Part shown: one piece after another, positions 43,432-52,242 of the stretch | How positions within the stretch are numbered: the first letter of the stretch is position 1 | Layout of the letters: the number at the start of each line of letters is the position of its first letter | NCBI RefSeq assembly: GCF_023101185.1 | Contig: NZ_CP078077.1 | Coordinates: 1,827,630-1,891,629, forward strand | Reading direction: 5' to 3' | Source of the DNA: Microbacterium galbinum | GTDB taxonomy: Bacteria > Actinomycetota > Actinomycetes > Actinomycetales > Microbacteriaceae | Length of the DNA: 64,000 nt | Notes under the pieces: model-generated | Database searches by the model: none | Seen by the model: only the letters and a program-made list of their open reading frames with translations | What the model was told of the DNA's origin: nothing | Made by a program: the position numbers and the translations under genes

Positions 43432-45059
43432 ATCGTCGCCCGTCACCGCCGCCCGTCCTTCCCGGCTTCACCTACGTGGAGCCGCTGGGCACGGGCGGCT
43501 TCGCCGACGTCTTCCTCTACGAGCAGGAGATGCCGCGCCGTCGGGTCGCCGTGAAGGTGCTGCTCGCCGACCGCATCTCGAGCGGGTCCGCCCAGGAGTT
43601 CGCCGACGAGGCCAACGTCATGGCGATGCTCTCGACGCACCCCGCGATCGTCACGATCTACCAGGCCGGTGTCGCGGGCGACGGCCGCCCGTACCTCGTC
43701 ATGGAGTACTGCCCGCGCCCGAACCTGCAGCTGCGCGCCCGCAAGGAGCCGTTCTCGGTCGCCGAGGCGCTGCGCGTCGGCGTGCAGGTCGCCGGCGCCG
43801 TCGAGACGGCGCATCGCGCCGGGGTGCTGCACCGCGACATCAAGCCCGCGAACATCCTCGTCACCGAGTACAACCGCCCTGCCCTCACCGACTTCGGCAT
43901 CGCGTCGACCACCGGTGCGACGACCGAGGCATCCGGCATGTCGATCCCGTGGTCGCCGCCCGAGTCGTTCGCCGAGCCGCCCACGAGCGGCCCGCGCACC
44001 GACGTCTGGGCACTCGGAGCGACGCTGTTCACGCTGCTCGCCGGGCGCTCGCCGTTCGAGCGACCGGGCGAGCGCAACTCCAGCGCCGACCTCATCGAGC
44101 GCATCGAGCGCGCGGCCCTGCCGCACCTCGGCCGAGCCGACTCCCCGGAGAGCCTCCAGCGGCTGCTCGAGCGGGCCATGGCGAAGAACCCCGACGACCG
44201 GTTCCCGAGCGCGGTCGCGTTCGCGCGGGCGTTGCAGAAGGTCCAGATCGAGCTGTCGCACTCGGTCACCCCGATCGACATCGTCGACGAGCATCCGTCC
44301 GCCGAAGAGCTCGAAGACGACGACGACGGCCTGACCCGGGTGCGCGAGGTCGTCAGCATCGACCCCGACGTGGCCACGTCGACGCGGCCCTCGGCCACGA
44401 CGCAGCGCCACATGCCGCCGCGCACGCCGGAGGTGCCCCGCTTCGACGCACCTGTCGCGCCCTCGGCGTTCGAGCAGACGCAGCTGCGCCCCTCGGCCGT
44501 GCCGGTGCCCCCGCCCGTCCCCGACGACGAGCACACGCTGCTCCGCGCGCCGCAGGTGGTCGCGCCCGAGACCCCGGCGTTCGTCCCGGCTCCGCCGACA
44601 CCCGGTTCCCCGGCGGCTCCCGCACCCGCGGCGACGGGTGCCCGGCGCTCGCGCGCGGGTCTCTGGATCGGTCTCGCCGCCGCAGCGGTGGTGCTCGTGA
44701 TCGGCGGAATCGTCGGACTCAACCTGCTCGTCGCGGGTCTCGAGCCCGAACCCGCCCCTCAGGCATCCGAAGACGCGCAGCCGCAGGACGTCGTGCCGGA
44801 CGTGGTGCCCACGCTCGCCGCGCCGACCGGCACGCGGGAGGGCTCGACCGTCACGTTCACCTGGACGAACCCTTCTCCGCAGGAGGGCGACAGCTACCTC
44901 TGGCACCAGGTGCGCCTCGACGACGTCGGCGAGCAGAAGCAGACCGCGGAGACGACGGTGCAGGTCGAGAGCCCGGCGGGCGATATCGTGTGCATCGAAG
45001 TGATGCTTCGGCGCGAGGACGGAAGAGCCTCGGAGCCGGTACGGGGGTGCGTGGAGTGA
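43428..45059 (+). CDS. Ser/Thr protein kinase with extracellular Fn3-like domain (copy 2)
   Basis: A 543-residue Hanks-type kinase, closely related to that at 13769 over the catalytic domain. Motifs are the glycine loop GTGGFADVF (21-29), Lys43 (RVAVKVL), HRDIKPAN at 135 and DFGIAS at 155. The APE motif reads SPPES. A linker with Thr sites (FEQTQLRPS, DEHTLLRAP) leads to a membrane helix (about 411-438). An extracellular region of about 105 residues includes an Fn3-like domain (EGSTVTFTWTNPSPQEGDSY) and two cysteines (VCIEV, RGCVE). GTG 43428 overlaps the FHA gene's stop. The extracellular domain is a plausible signal receptor and resembles domains of the giant Ig/Fn3 proteins, which may be its partners. 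Autophosphorylation of the linker Thr sites could recruit FHA proteins. Confidence 0.93.
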   Translation: MNRRPSPPPVLPGFTYVEPLGTGGFADVFLYEQEMPRRRVAVKVLLADRISSGSAQEFADEANVMAMLSTHPAIVTIYQAGVAGDGRPYLVMEYCPRPNLQLRARKEPFSVAEALRVGVQVAGAVETAHRAGVLHRDIKPANILVTEYNRPALTDFGIASTTGATTEASGMSIPWSPPESFAEPPTSGPRTDVWALGATLFTLLAGRSPFERPGERNSSADLIERIERAALPHLGRADSPESLQRLLERAMAKNPDDRFPSAVAFARALQKVQIELSHSVTPIDIVDEHPSAEELEDDDDGLTRVREVVSIDPDVATSTRPSATTQRHMPPRTPEVPRFDAPVAPSAFEQTQLRPSAVPVPPPVPDDEHTLLRAPQVVAPETPAFVPAPPTPGSPAAPAPAATGARRSRAGLWIGLAAAAVVLVIGGIVGLNLLVAGLEPEPAPQASEDAQPQDVVPDVVPTLAAPTGTREGSTVTFTWTNPSPQEGDSYLWHQVRLDDVGEQKQTAETTVQVESPAGDIVCIEVMLRREDGRASEPVRGCVE

Positions 45060-45781
45060 GCGGTACGACCGGAGTGACCGTCGAGTTCGCCGGGGAGTAC
45101 TTCCCCATCGAGCGCGGGGGACGATTCATCGTGGGCAGGGAGGGGGATCTCGAGCTCGACGACAATCTCTTCCTGCACCGGCATTTCCTCGAGATCACGG
45201 ATGCCGACGGGCTGTGGTGGCTGTCGAACGTCGGCACGCGGCTGACGGCGACCGTGACCGATTCGGCCGGCGGGGTACAGGCCTGGCTCGCGCCCGGGGC
45301 ACGGTTGCCCCTGGTGTTCGAGAAGACCACGGTGGTCTTCAGCGCGGGGCCGACGACCTACGAGCTCACCCTGCACGCCGCCGAGCCCGCGTTCCGCGCG
45401 ACCCGGCGCGACCACGACGACGGCGGTGCGTCGACCATCGGGGACGTGCCCCTGACCCTCAGTCAGAAGCTGCTGATCCTCGCGCTCGCCGAGCCGCAGC
45501 TGCGCCGCGACGGCACGGGCATGAGCGACATCCCCACGTCGGTGAAGGCCGCCGAGCGCCTGGGCTGGACCGTCACCCGCTTCAACCGCAAGCTCGACAA
45601 CGTGTGCGACAAGTTCGACCGCGTGGGCGTGCCCGGTATGCGCGGAGGGCAGCGCAGCTTCGCCACCAACCGCCGTGCCCGCCTCGTCGAGCACGTGATC
45701 GCCTCGCGCCTCGTCAGTCGCGAAGACCTCCCGCTGCTCGACATCTCGCACGCCGACGAGGTCGAAGGGGAGCAGGAGTGA
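45056..45781 (+). CDS. FHA protein with C-terminal helix-turn-helix-like domain (candidate transcription regulator)
   Basis: A 241-residue soluble protein. Residues 1-110 form a divergent FHA domain: the GRE motif is at 27-29, HRHFLEI replaces the usual Ser-x-x-His, and SNVGT replaces the Asn-Gly loop, so phosphothreonine binding may be altered. Residues about 135-230 look like a winged helix or sigma-region-4-like domain (LTLSQKLLILALAEPQL, then SVKAAERLGWTVTRFNRKLD), with a basic stretch (MRGGQRSFATNRRARL). GTG 45056 overlaps the kinase stop and the stop overlaps the next start. It is the only likely DNA-binding protein encoded in the kinase-to-secretion region. I infer it could bind the ATGGGGA palindromes under kinase control; nothing in the sequence proves it. 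Confidence 0.8.
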   Translation: MSGTTGVTVEFAGEYFPIERGGRFIVGREGDLELDDNLFLHRHFLEITDADGLWWLSNVGTRLTATVTDSAGGVQAWLAPGARLPLVFEKTTVVFSAGPTTYELTLHAAEPAFRATRRDHDDGGASTIGDVPLTLSQKLLILALAEPQLRRDGTGMSDIPTSVKAAERLGWTVTRFNRKLDNVCDKFDRVGVPGMRGGQRSFATNRRARLVEHVIASRLVSREDLPLLDISHADEVEGEQE

Positions 45782-47223
45782 TCTGGGAGATCAACGACGG
45801 CGCGTCCGTCGTCGAGGGTCTCGACGCGCACGGACGCCCGGATCCCGCCTACGCCGCCTCGCTCGGGCTGCTGCCCGCGCGCAAGGGATCGCGCGTGCTC
45901 GCCTCGCTCCTCGAGGCGGCCGTCGCCGTGCTCCTCGCCCTGCCCGCCCTCATCGTGCTGCCTCCGATCCTCGCCGACATCGCCTCCGGCGGGTTCGACG
46001 TCGATGCGTTCTTCGCCCGGGGCGACCTGGTCTGGGTGATCGTCGCGCTGGCCGTCTCGCAGGTGCTGACCCTGGCCTACGTGATCGTGCAACTGGTGAT
46101 GCACGGGCGAAAGGGTGTGACGCTGGGCAAGGCGGTGTGCGGCATCCGCTCGGTGAACGTGCGCACCCTCGAACGCCCGAAGTTCTGGCGCGGAGCGGTC
46201 GTGCGCTACCTCGTCGCCTACGCCTCGCTCATCGTGCCCGTGATCGGCCCGGTGCTCGTGATCGCCCTGTCGCCGCTCTTCGACATCGAACGTCGCGGGC
46301 GCGGGTGGCTCGACCTCGCCGCCGGCACCTGGTTCGTCGACGTGCGCCGGGGCCTCAACCCCTACGACCAGAAGCGCATGCGCATCGCCCGCAAGAGCGT
46401 CAAGATCTCGGAGCACGAGGAGAGGGCGCCGCTGCCCTCGCTCGCCACCCCGGTCGACCGTGACGCCCCCGCCGAGTACGTGCCGAGCGCGCGTCTCTCC
46501 GGCGGGGTCATCGGCGCGCATCGGTCGCAGACGCCGCAGCCGGAGAAGACGGATGCCGCCGCTCCGGGCTCGATGGTCGCGGCGGTGCCGCCGTCGCTCG
46601 CGACCGGCGCCCCTCCCGCGTTCCCGGTCGCCCCGGCCGCAGCTCCCGCTCCGGCCGTGCCCTCGCCCGCACCGCCGGCCTCGGTGCCGGCCGGGCCCGT
46701 CGTGCCCCCGCCCCAGGCGCCGGCGGCCCCCGCGCCGGGACCCGCCGTCGCGCAGCCCGCCGCCCCGGCGGCAGCCGAACCCGGCCCCGCGGTCGCGGCT
46801 CCGGCAGCGCCCGCTTCGGCGGCGCCCGCTCCGGCATCGCCTTCTCCGGCAGTGCCCGCTCCGGCATCCGTTCCCCGGGCCGACGCCGGCGACGGCATCC
46901 GCGCCGTGCTCGTGCTCGACTCGGGCGCGCGCGTCGAGGTGCGCGGAACCACGCTGTTCGGCCGCTCGCCCGCCGCCGCGGCGGGCGAGGGGGAGGCGCA
47001 GCTGATCCCCGTTCCCGATGAGACCCGGTCGGTCTCGAAGACCCATGTGGCCGTGATGCCCGCGCGCCGCGGTGTGTTCGTGGTCGACCGTGCGTCGACG
47101 AACGGGAGCGCGATCATCCGCGACGGAGCCGAGACGCCGCTCGTCGCCGGGCACCCCGCCGAGCTGCGCACGGGCGACACCGTGCGCTTCGGCGACCGCA
47201 CGATGCGGGTGGAACACGCATGA
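45778..47223 (+). CDS. RDD-FHA membrane protein (second)
   Basis: A 481-residue protein built like the one at 39822. A hydrophilic N-terminus is followed by RDD-like helices (LLEAAVAVLLALPALIVLPP, then WVIVALAVSQVLTLAYVIVQ) and the TLGKAVCGIRSVNV motif. A Pro/Ala-rich linker spans about 230-370. The C-terminal FHA domain carries FGRSPAAAAGEG, RSVSKTHVAVM and the RASTNGSAII loop. GTG 45778 is preceded by GGGGAG and overlaps the FHA-HTH stop (GTGA). The end lies 64 nt before the FtsK gene, and this gap shows no palindrome or terminator, so transcription probably continues. It is placed to anchor phospho-dependent interactions near the secretion ATPase. Confidence 0.87.
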   Translation: MIWEINDGASVVEGLDAHGRPDPAYAASLGLLPARKGSRVLASLLEAAVAVLLALPALIVLPPILADIASGGFDVDAFFARGDLVWVIVALAVSQVLTLAYVIVQLVMHGRKGVTLGKAVCGIRSVNVRTLERPKFWRGAVVRYLVAYASLIVPVIGPVLVIALSPLFDIERRGRGWLDLAAGTWFVDVRRGLNPYDQKRMRIARKSVKISEHEERAPLPSLATPVDRDAPAEYVPSARLSGGVIGAHRSQTPQPEKTDAAAPGSMVAAVPPSLATGAPPAFPVAPAAAPAPAVPSPAPPASVPAGPVVPPPQAPAAPAPGPAVAQPAAPAAAEPGPAVAAPAAPASAAPAPASPSPAVPAPASVPRADAGDGIRAVLVLDSGARVEVRGTTLFGRSPAAAAGEGEAQLIPVPDETRSVSKTHVAVMPARRGVFVVDRASTNGSAIIRDGAETPLVAGHPAELRTGDTVRFGDRTMRVEHA

Positions 47224-47287
47224 CCGGGGCCGAGTGCCCCACCGCCGGAAGACGTGAGACGCGCCCCGGGCGCGGTGAGGATCGACG

Positions 47288-50200
47288 ATGAGAGTCAAGC
47301 TGACCCTGCGCCGCCCGGCGGCGCCCCTGACCGACATCGTCGTGATGGCCGACTCGACCGCGACCGTGGCCGACGTCGCGCGCCAGATCGCGTCGACCGA
47401 TCCGACCCGGAGCATCCCGGCCTCGCCGGCCGACGTGCTCACCCTCTCCGTCGCCCCGCCGACCAGCGAGCAGCTCACCATGCTCACCCCCGACCTCCTC
47501 GTCGGTGATGCCCCGATCGGTTCCGGCTTCCTCGCCGAGGTCGTCAACCTCGGCCCGAACCGGGCGTCGGTCGGCACCGCCGGGGCGCGCCCCGCCGCCG
47601 TGCTCACGGTGGTCGCTGGCCCCGCGCAGGGCCAGGAGTTCGCCCTGCCCCTCGGACACTTCCTCATCGGTCGCGACGCCGCGAACGACGTGACGATCGC
47701 TGATCCGCTGGTCTCGAAGCGCCACGCGCGCATCGAGGTCGCGACGACCTTCGTCGAGATCGTCGACCTGAACTCCGCCAACGGCATCCTCGTCGACGGC
47801 GGCCTCGTGCAGCGCCTGCGCGTGATCCCCGGCCAGCGCTTCACCCTCGGCGACTGCGAGTTCGTCGTGCACCTCGTGAGCGACTTCGACGGCTCGGCCG
47901 CCGGCGACCCCGTGCTCGAGCGCGGGGGCGCGCTGCTGTTCAACCGCAGCCCGCGGGTCGAGGCGCGATTCACCGGCGAGGAGCTCGACGAGCCCCGCTA
48001 CCCCCGCGACCAGGTGCAGCGGCTTTTCCCGTGGCCCATGCTGGTCGCGCCGATCCTGCTGGGCGCGGCGATCTTCGCGATCAGCGGCAACCCGCGCTCC
48101 CTGCTCATCGTGTTCATGTCGCCGCTGATGATGTTCGGAAACTTCATCTCGCAGAAGACGAACCTCGGGCAGCGCCTGCGCAAGGAGGTCGAGAAGTTCG
48201 AGGAGAACTTCGAACGCCTCGAAGAGAAGCTCTACCTCGCCCAGCCGCGAGAGCGCGAGGTGCGCCAGAACGAAGTGCCCGCCGTCGCGGTCGTGTTCGA
48301 CGAGGCGATGCGACTCGGCCCGCTGCTGTGGACCCGTCGACCCGAGCACTGGAACTTCCTGGCCGTGCGGTTGGGGAGCTGTACCGACGAATCGCGTACG
48401 CGCATCAAACGCGCCGACATCCCCGAAGCGCTGCCCGAGTACATCGAGCGCGTGGACCGCCTCGAGGAGCGGTACAAGATGATCGACGACGTGCCGATCC
48501 TCGAGTCGCTGCAGAGCTCGGGATCGATCGGCGTCGCCGGCCCCACCTCGCTCGCCAGCGATGCGCTGCGGGGACTCGCGGTGCAGCTGTTCGGGATGCA
48601 CTCGCCCAACGAGCTCGTCGCGGTCGCCCTCACCGAGCCCGGGTGGGCGAACGAACTCGACTGGCTCAAGTGGCTCCCGCACACCTCCAGCGAGCGCAAC
48701 CCGTTCAAGGACGTCGCGCTGGCCGACTCGGCCTCGACGGGCACGGCCCTGCTCAACGGCCTCGAGGAGATCGTGCTCCGCCGCTCGCGCGAGGCGAAGT
48801 CGCAGCGCCCGCCCTACGGTGACGACTGGGACCCGATGTACTACGGCACCGACGTCAAGCGCGCCGCCGAGGAGGCGACGTTCCCCGGCCAGACCGCGAT
48901 CCTGGTGATCGTCACCAACGATGCCCCGGTTGACCGCGCGCGCCTCACGCAGATCCTCGAGCGGGGAGCGGATGTCGGCGTCTACGGCCTCTTCGTGGCC
49001 CCGGTCGTCGAGTCGCTGCCGGCCGCGTGCCGCTCGTTCGTCGACGTCAGCCCCGGCCTCGAGCACGCGCGCGTCGGCACGGTGCGCAACGGCGTCGCCT
49101 ACGAGGACGTGCGCGTCGAGGGCGTCTCGCACGCGTACATGACGATGTTCGCCAAGCGTCTCGCGCCGGTCGTCGACTCGAGCACCGTGATCGAGGACTC
49201 CTCCGACATCCCGAACTCGGTGATGTTCCTGTCGCTCGTCGGCAGCGAGCTGGCCTCCGACCCGAACGCCGTGATCGACCGCTGGCGTCAGAACAACACC
49301 ATCCTCGACCGTTCGGGTGCTCCGCAGTCGCGCCTGAAGAAGGCGGGCAACCTGCGCGCCATTATCGGGCAGTCGCAGACGGATGCCATGACCCTCGACC
49401 TGCGCACGCAGGGGCCGCACGCACTCGTCGGTGGAACCACCGGCGCCGGTAAGAGCGAGTTCCTGCAGGCCTGGGTGCTCGGCATGGCGGCGGCGCACAG
49501 CCCCGACCGGGTGACGTTCCTCTTCGTCGACTACAAGGGCGGTTCGGCGTTCGCCGACTGCGTCGATCTGCCGCACTGCGTCGGCCTGGTCACCGATCTC
49601 AGCCCGCACCTCGTTCGCCGCGCGCTCACCAGCCTGCGCGCCGAGCTGCATCACCGCGAGCATCTCTTCAACCGCAAGAAGGCGAAGGACCTCCTCGAAC
49701 TCGAGAAGCGCCGCGACCCCGAGACCCCGCCCGCTCTCGTGCTCGTGATCGACGAGTTCGCGGCGCTCGCCGGAGAGGTGCCCGAGTTCGTCGACGGCGT
49801 CGTCGACATCGCGCAGCGCGGTCGCTCCCTCGGCATCCACCTGATCATGGCGACCCAGCGGCCCGCGGGTGTCATCAAGGACAACCTGCGCGCCAACACC
49901 AACCTGCGCGTCGCCCTGCGCATGGCCGACGAGTCGGATTCGAAGGACGTCGTCGACGACCCGGTGGCGGCGTCGTTCCCTCCGTCGCTCCCCGGTCGCG
50001 GCATCGCGAAGACCGGCCCCGGTCGTCTCGTGCCGTTCCAGTCGGCGTACGCCGGTGGGTGGACGACCGACGAGGTGCAGCAGGCAGAGGTCAAGGTGGC
50101 CGAGCTGCGGTTCGGATCCATCCAGACGTGGGAGGCCGACCAGGCGCCCGAATCCGACTCGCACGACGAGGACCTCGGCCCGAACGACCAGAAGCGCATC

Positions 50201-51799
50201 GTCTCGTCGCTCGTCGCGGCATCCTCGATCGCCGGCATCCCGGCCCCGCGCCGCCCGTGGCTCGACGACCTCGAGCGCGCGGTCGACATCCGCGACCTGC
50301 CGGTGCTCGGTGACGGGCAGATCTTGCTCGGAAAGATGGACGTGCCCTCCCGCCAGATGCAGGAGCCCGCGTACTTCGTGCCGGACAAGGACGGTTCGCT
50401 CCTCGTCTACGGCACGAGCGGCTCGGGCAAGTCCACCGTGCTGCGCACCGTCGCGATCGCGGCCGGGTTCCACGCCGGGCACTCCGACGTCGAGGTCTAC
50501 GGCCTCGACTTCGGGTCGGGTGCGTTGAAGAGCCTCGAGGTCCTCCCGCACGTCGGATCGATCATCGGCGGCGACGATGCCGAGCGCGTGCAGCGCATCC
50601 TGCGCTCGCTCGCGCGGGTGCTCGACGATCGCGGCAAGCGCTTCAGCGCCGCGAACGCCTCGAGCCTCACCGAGTACCGCGAGATCACCGGGTCGCGCGA
50701 GCCGCGCATCCTGCTGCTCATCGACGGATTCCCGCAGTTCCGTAGCGAGTGGGAATCGACCACCGCGCGGATGCCGTTCTACCAGACCTTCATGCGCATC
50801 CTCGGCGAGGGGCGCCCGCTCGGCGTGCACGTGATCGCGAGCGCCGACCGCTCGGGTTCCGTGCCGACGGCGGTCAGCGCGAACGTGTCGCGCCGCGTGG
50901 TGCTGCGTCTCTCCGACGACTCCGGCTACGCGATGCTCAACGCCCCGAAGGACGTGCTCGACGAGACGTCCGCCCCGGGCCGTGCCATCGTCGACGGCCT
51001 CGAGACGCAGATCGCGACGCTCGGCGGCACCCCCAACGTGGCCGAGCAGACCAAGCTGCTCGAGCAGCTCGCGGCCCAGCTGCGCGGAGCCGGGGTGCGC
51101 GAGGTCGAGGAGATCGGCGCGCTGCCCACCCGCCTCTCGGTGCGCGATCTGCCCGATCGCCTGGGCGAGTTCCCGGTGCTGGGTGTGGCGGAGGACACGC
51201 TCGCCGCACGCGACTTCGATCCTGTCGGCACGTTCGTCGTGGCCGGTCCCCCGCAGTCGGGCAAGACCACGGCGCTCAAGGGGCTCATCACGTCGATGCG
51301 GCGGCTCGACCCGACGGTCAAGCTTTTCCACTTCGGCGGACGGCGGGCGCAGCTCAAGGGATACGCCGACTGGACGCGCAGCGCCACCACGCCCGAAGAG
51401 GCGAAGGAGCTCGCGAAGGAACTCGTCGAGCTCGTCGCCGACGAGACGCTCGGAATGCGCATCCTCATCGTCGTGGAGGACGTGCCGCAGTTCGCCGACT
51501 CGCCCGCCGAGCGCGATATGAAGGCGCTGTTCCAGGCGATCAACCGCAGCGACCACCTCATGATCGGCGACGCCGACGTGACGCAGGTCACCAGCGGCTT
51601 CGGGTTCATCGGCGACTTCAAAGCCGGCCGCAAGGGCATCATCCTCAAGCCCGACTCGTTCGACGGCGACGCGGTGTTCAAGGTGCCGTTCCCGAAGGTC
51701 AAGCGCACCGACTTCCCCGAGGGTCGTGGCATCTTCGTGCAGGCCGGCCGCCAGGTCACGGTGCAGATGCCGCTCGTCGAGGGCGACCGGGTCGGGTGA
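47288..51799 (+). CDS. EssC/EccC-type FtsK/SpoIIIE ATPase with N-terminal FHA domain (type VII secretion motor)
   Basis: The 1503-residue protein is the membrane ATPase that drives type VII (ESX/WXG100) secretion. Residues 1-90 form a small beta-rich domain, perhaps a degenerate first FHA as in EssC. Residues about 107-196 are a FHA domain (IGRDAANDVTI, SKRHARI, NSANGI). Two membrane helices lie at about 248-290. The EccC-like region after them includes LLWTRRPEHWNFLAVRLG. Three ATPase domains follow: Walker A GGTTGAGKSEF at about 714 with Walker B LVLVIDEFAAL; GTSGSGKST at 1042 with IDGF; GPPQSGKTT at about 1319 with VVED. Only the first has the full Asp-Glu catalytic pair. A single chain with FHA domains is the firmicute EssC layout, unlike split mycobacterial EccCa/EccCb. 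The cargo genes lie directly downstream. Confidence 0.93.
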   Translation: MRVKLTLRRPAAPLTDIVVMADSTATVADVARQIASTDPTRSIPASPADVLTLSVAPPTSEQLTMLTPDLLVGDAPIGSGFLAEVVNLGPNRASVGTAGARPAAVLTVVAGPAQGQEFALPLGHFLIGRDAANDVTIADPLVSKRHARIEVATTFVEIVDLNSANGILVDGGLVQRLRVIPGQRFTLGDCEFVVHLVSDFDGSAAGDPVLERGGALLFNRSPRVEARFTGEELDEPRYPRDQVQRLFPWPMLVAPILLGAAIFAISGNPRSLLIVFMSPLMMFGNFISQKTNLGQRLRKEVEKFEENFERLEEKLYLAQPREREVRQNEVPAVAVVFDEAMRLGPLLWTRRPEHWNFLAVRLGSCTDESRTRIKRADIPEALPEYIERVDRLEERYKMIDDVPILESLQSSGSIGVAGPTSLASDALRGLAVQLFGMHSPNELVAVALTEPGWANELDWLKWLPHTSSERNPFKDVALADSASTGTALLNGLEEIVLRRSREAKSQRPPYGDDWDPMYYGTDVKRAAEEATFPGQTAILVIVTNDAPVDRARLTQILERGADVGVYGLFVAPVVESLPAACRSFVDVSPGLEHARVGTVRNGVAYEDVRVEGVSHAYMTMFAKRLAPVVDSSTVIEDSSDIPNSVMFLSLVGSELASDPNAVIDRWRQNNTILDRSGAPQSRLKKAGNLRAIIGQSQTDAMTLDLRTQGPHALVGGTTGAGKSEFLQAWVLGMAAAHSPDRVTFLFVDYKGGSAFADCVDLPHCVGLVTDLSPHLVRRALTSLRAELHHREHLFNRKKAKDLLELEKRRDPETPPALVLVIDEFAALAGEVPEFVDGVVDIAQRGRSLGIHLIMATQRPAGVIKDNLRANTNLRVALRMADESDSKDVVDDPVAASFPPSLPGRGIAKTGPGRLVPFQSAYAGGWTTDEVQQAEVKVAELRFGSIQTWEADQAPESDSHDEDLGPNDQKRIVSSLVAASSIAGIPAPRRPWLDDLERAVDIRDLPVLGDGQILLGKMDVPSRQMQEPAYFVPDKDGSLLVYGTSGSGKSTVLRTVAIAAGFHAGHSDVEVYGLDFGSGALKSLEVLPHVGSIIGGDDAERVQRILRSLARVLDDRGKRFSAANASSLTEYREITGSREPRILLLIDGFPQFRSEWESTTARMPFYQTFMRILGEGRPLGVHVIASADRSGSVPTAVSANVSRRVVLRLSDDSGYAMLNAPKDVLDETSAPGRAIVDGLETQIATLGGTPNVAEQTKLLEQLAAQLRGAGVREVEEIGALPTRLSVRDLPDRLGEFPVLGVAEDTLAARDFDPVGTFVVAGPPQSGKTTALKGLITSMRRLDPTVKLFHFGGRRAQLKGYADWTRSATTPEEAKELAKELVELVADETLGMRILIVVEDVPQFADSPAERDMKALFQAINRSDHLMIGDADVTQVTSGFGFIGDFKAGRKGIILKPDSFDGDAVFKVPFPKVKRTDFPEGRGIFVQAGRQVTVQMPLVEGDRVG

Positions 51800-51800
51800 T

Positions 51801-51852
51801 CGCTCCATGGGGAATGCTCCCCATGGAGCGTATGGAGGACTCGCCCTAAAGT
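51801..51852 (+). promoter_or_regulatory. Operator-promoter B: ATGGGGA-N4-TCCCCAT palindrome plus -10
   Basis: Perfect 13-bp arms, CGCTCCATGGGGA (51801-51813) and its complement (51818-51830), enclose ATGC. The -10 hexamer TAAAGT (51847-51852) follows the 18-bp core (51807-51824) after 22 nt. No -35 consensus is present. The arms start one base after the FtsK stop codon, so the element may also end the FtsK message. Confidence 0.65.
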
Positions 51853-51905
51853 GATGAGGGGTCGCAGACCAGGAGTCCGCGAAGCGCGATCGGAGGAGGA
51901 GTGAC

Positions 51906-52241
51906 ATGGGCCAGGACATCAACATCCCGATGTCTCAGTTGGAGAGTCTGAACACGTCGCTGGGCAACATCATCGCGGAGTTCGAGGACGCGGGGTCCCG
52001 GAGCGATGCTCTGGAGTCGGCGATCGGCGCTCCTCACGGGGAGACCGCTCTCCGCAGCGAGGTCAGCCGCTTCGAGAGCGACTGGAACGACAAGCGCGAC
52101 ACCCTGAAGGACAAGCTCGTGACCGCCAAGGAACGGGTCGTCGATTTCGTCGCGGCGTGGACGGACTTCGATCTCGAGGCCGCGCGGAACCTCGACACGA
52201 CTGAGAACCCGGCGCAGGTCGCGCCGCCGGAGGTACGTTGA
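51906..52241 (+). CDS. Small helical protein, first gene of secretion cassette 1
   Basis: A 111-residue, largely alpha-helical acidic protein with the size and two-helix character of WXG100/ESAT-6-like proteins. It has no exact W-x-G; the single turn candidate is FESDWNDKRD, and a hairpin around GAPHGE could separate the helices. The ribosome binding site GGAGGAGGAG is very strong and the gene is the first after operator B. One base separates its stop from the next start. By position it may be the WXG-type partner or targeting factor of the 419-residue protein that follows, comparable to the small gene at 59319 before the hydrolase. No domain is recognised with certainty. Confidence 0.7.
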   Translation: MGQDINIPMSQLESLNTSLGNIIAEFEDAGSRSDALESAIGAPHGETALRSEVSRFESDWNDKRDTLKDKLVTAKERVVDFVAAWTDFDLEAARNLDTTENPAQVAPPEVR

Positions 52242-52242
52242 C

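Noticed and set aside
28898-51830. Reading palindromes A and B only as terminators
   Set aside because: They follow stop codons and could terminate, but the conserved core, 4-nt spacer and 22-23 nt distance to a -10 match C, D and E, which lie purely in promoters. A dual role remains possible.
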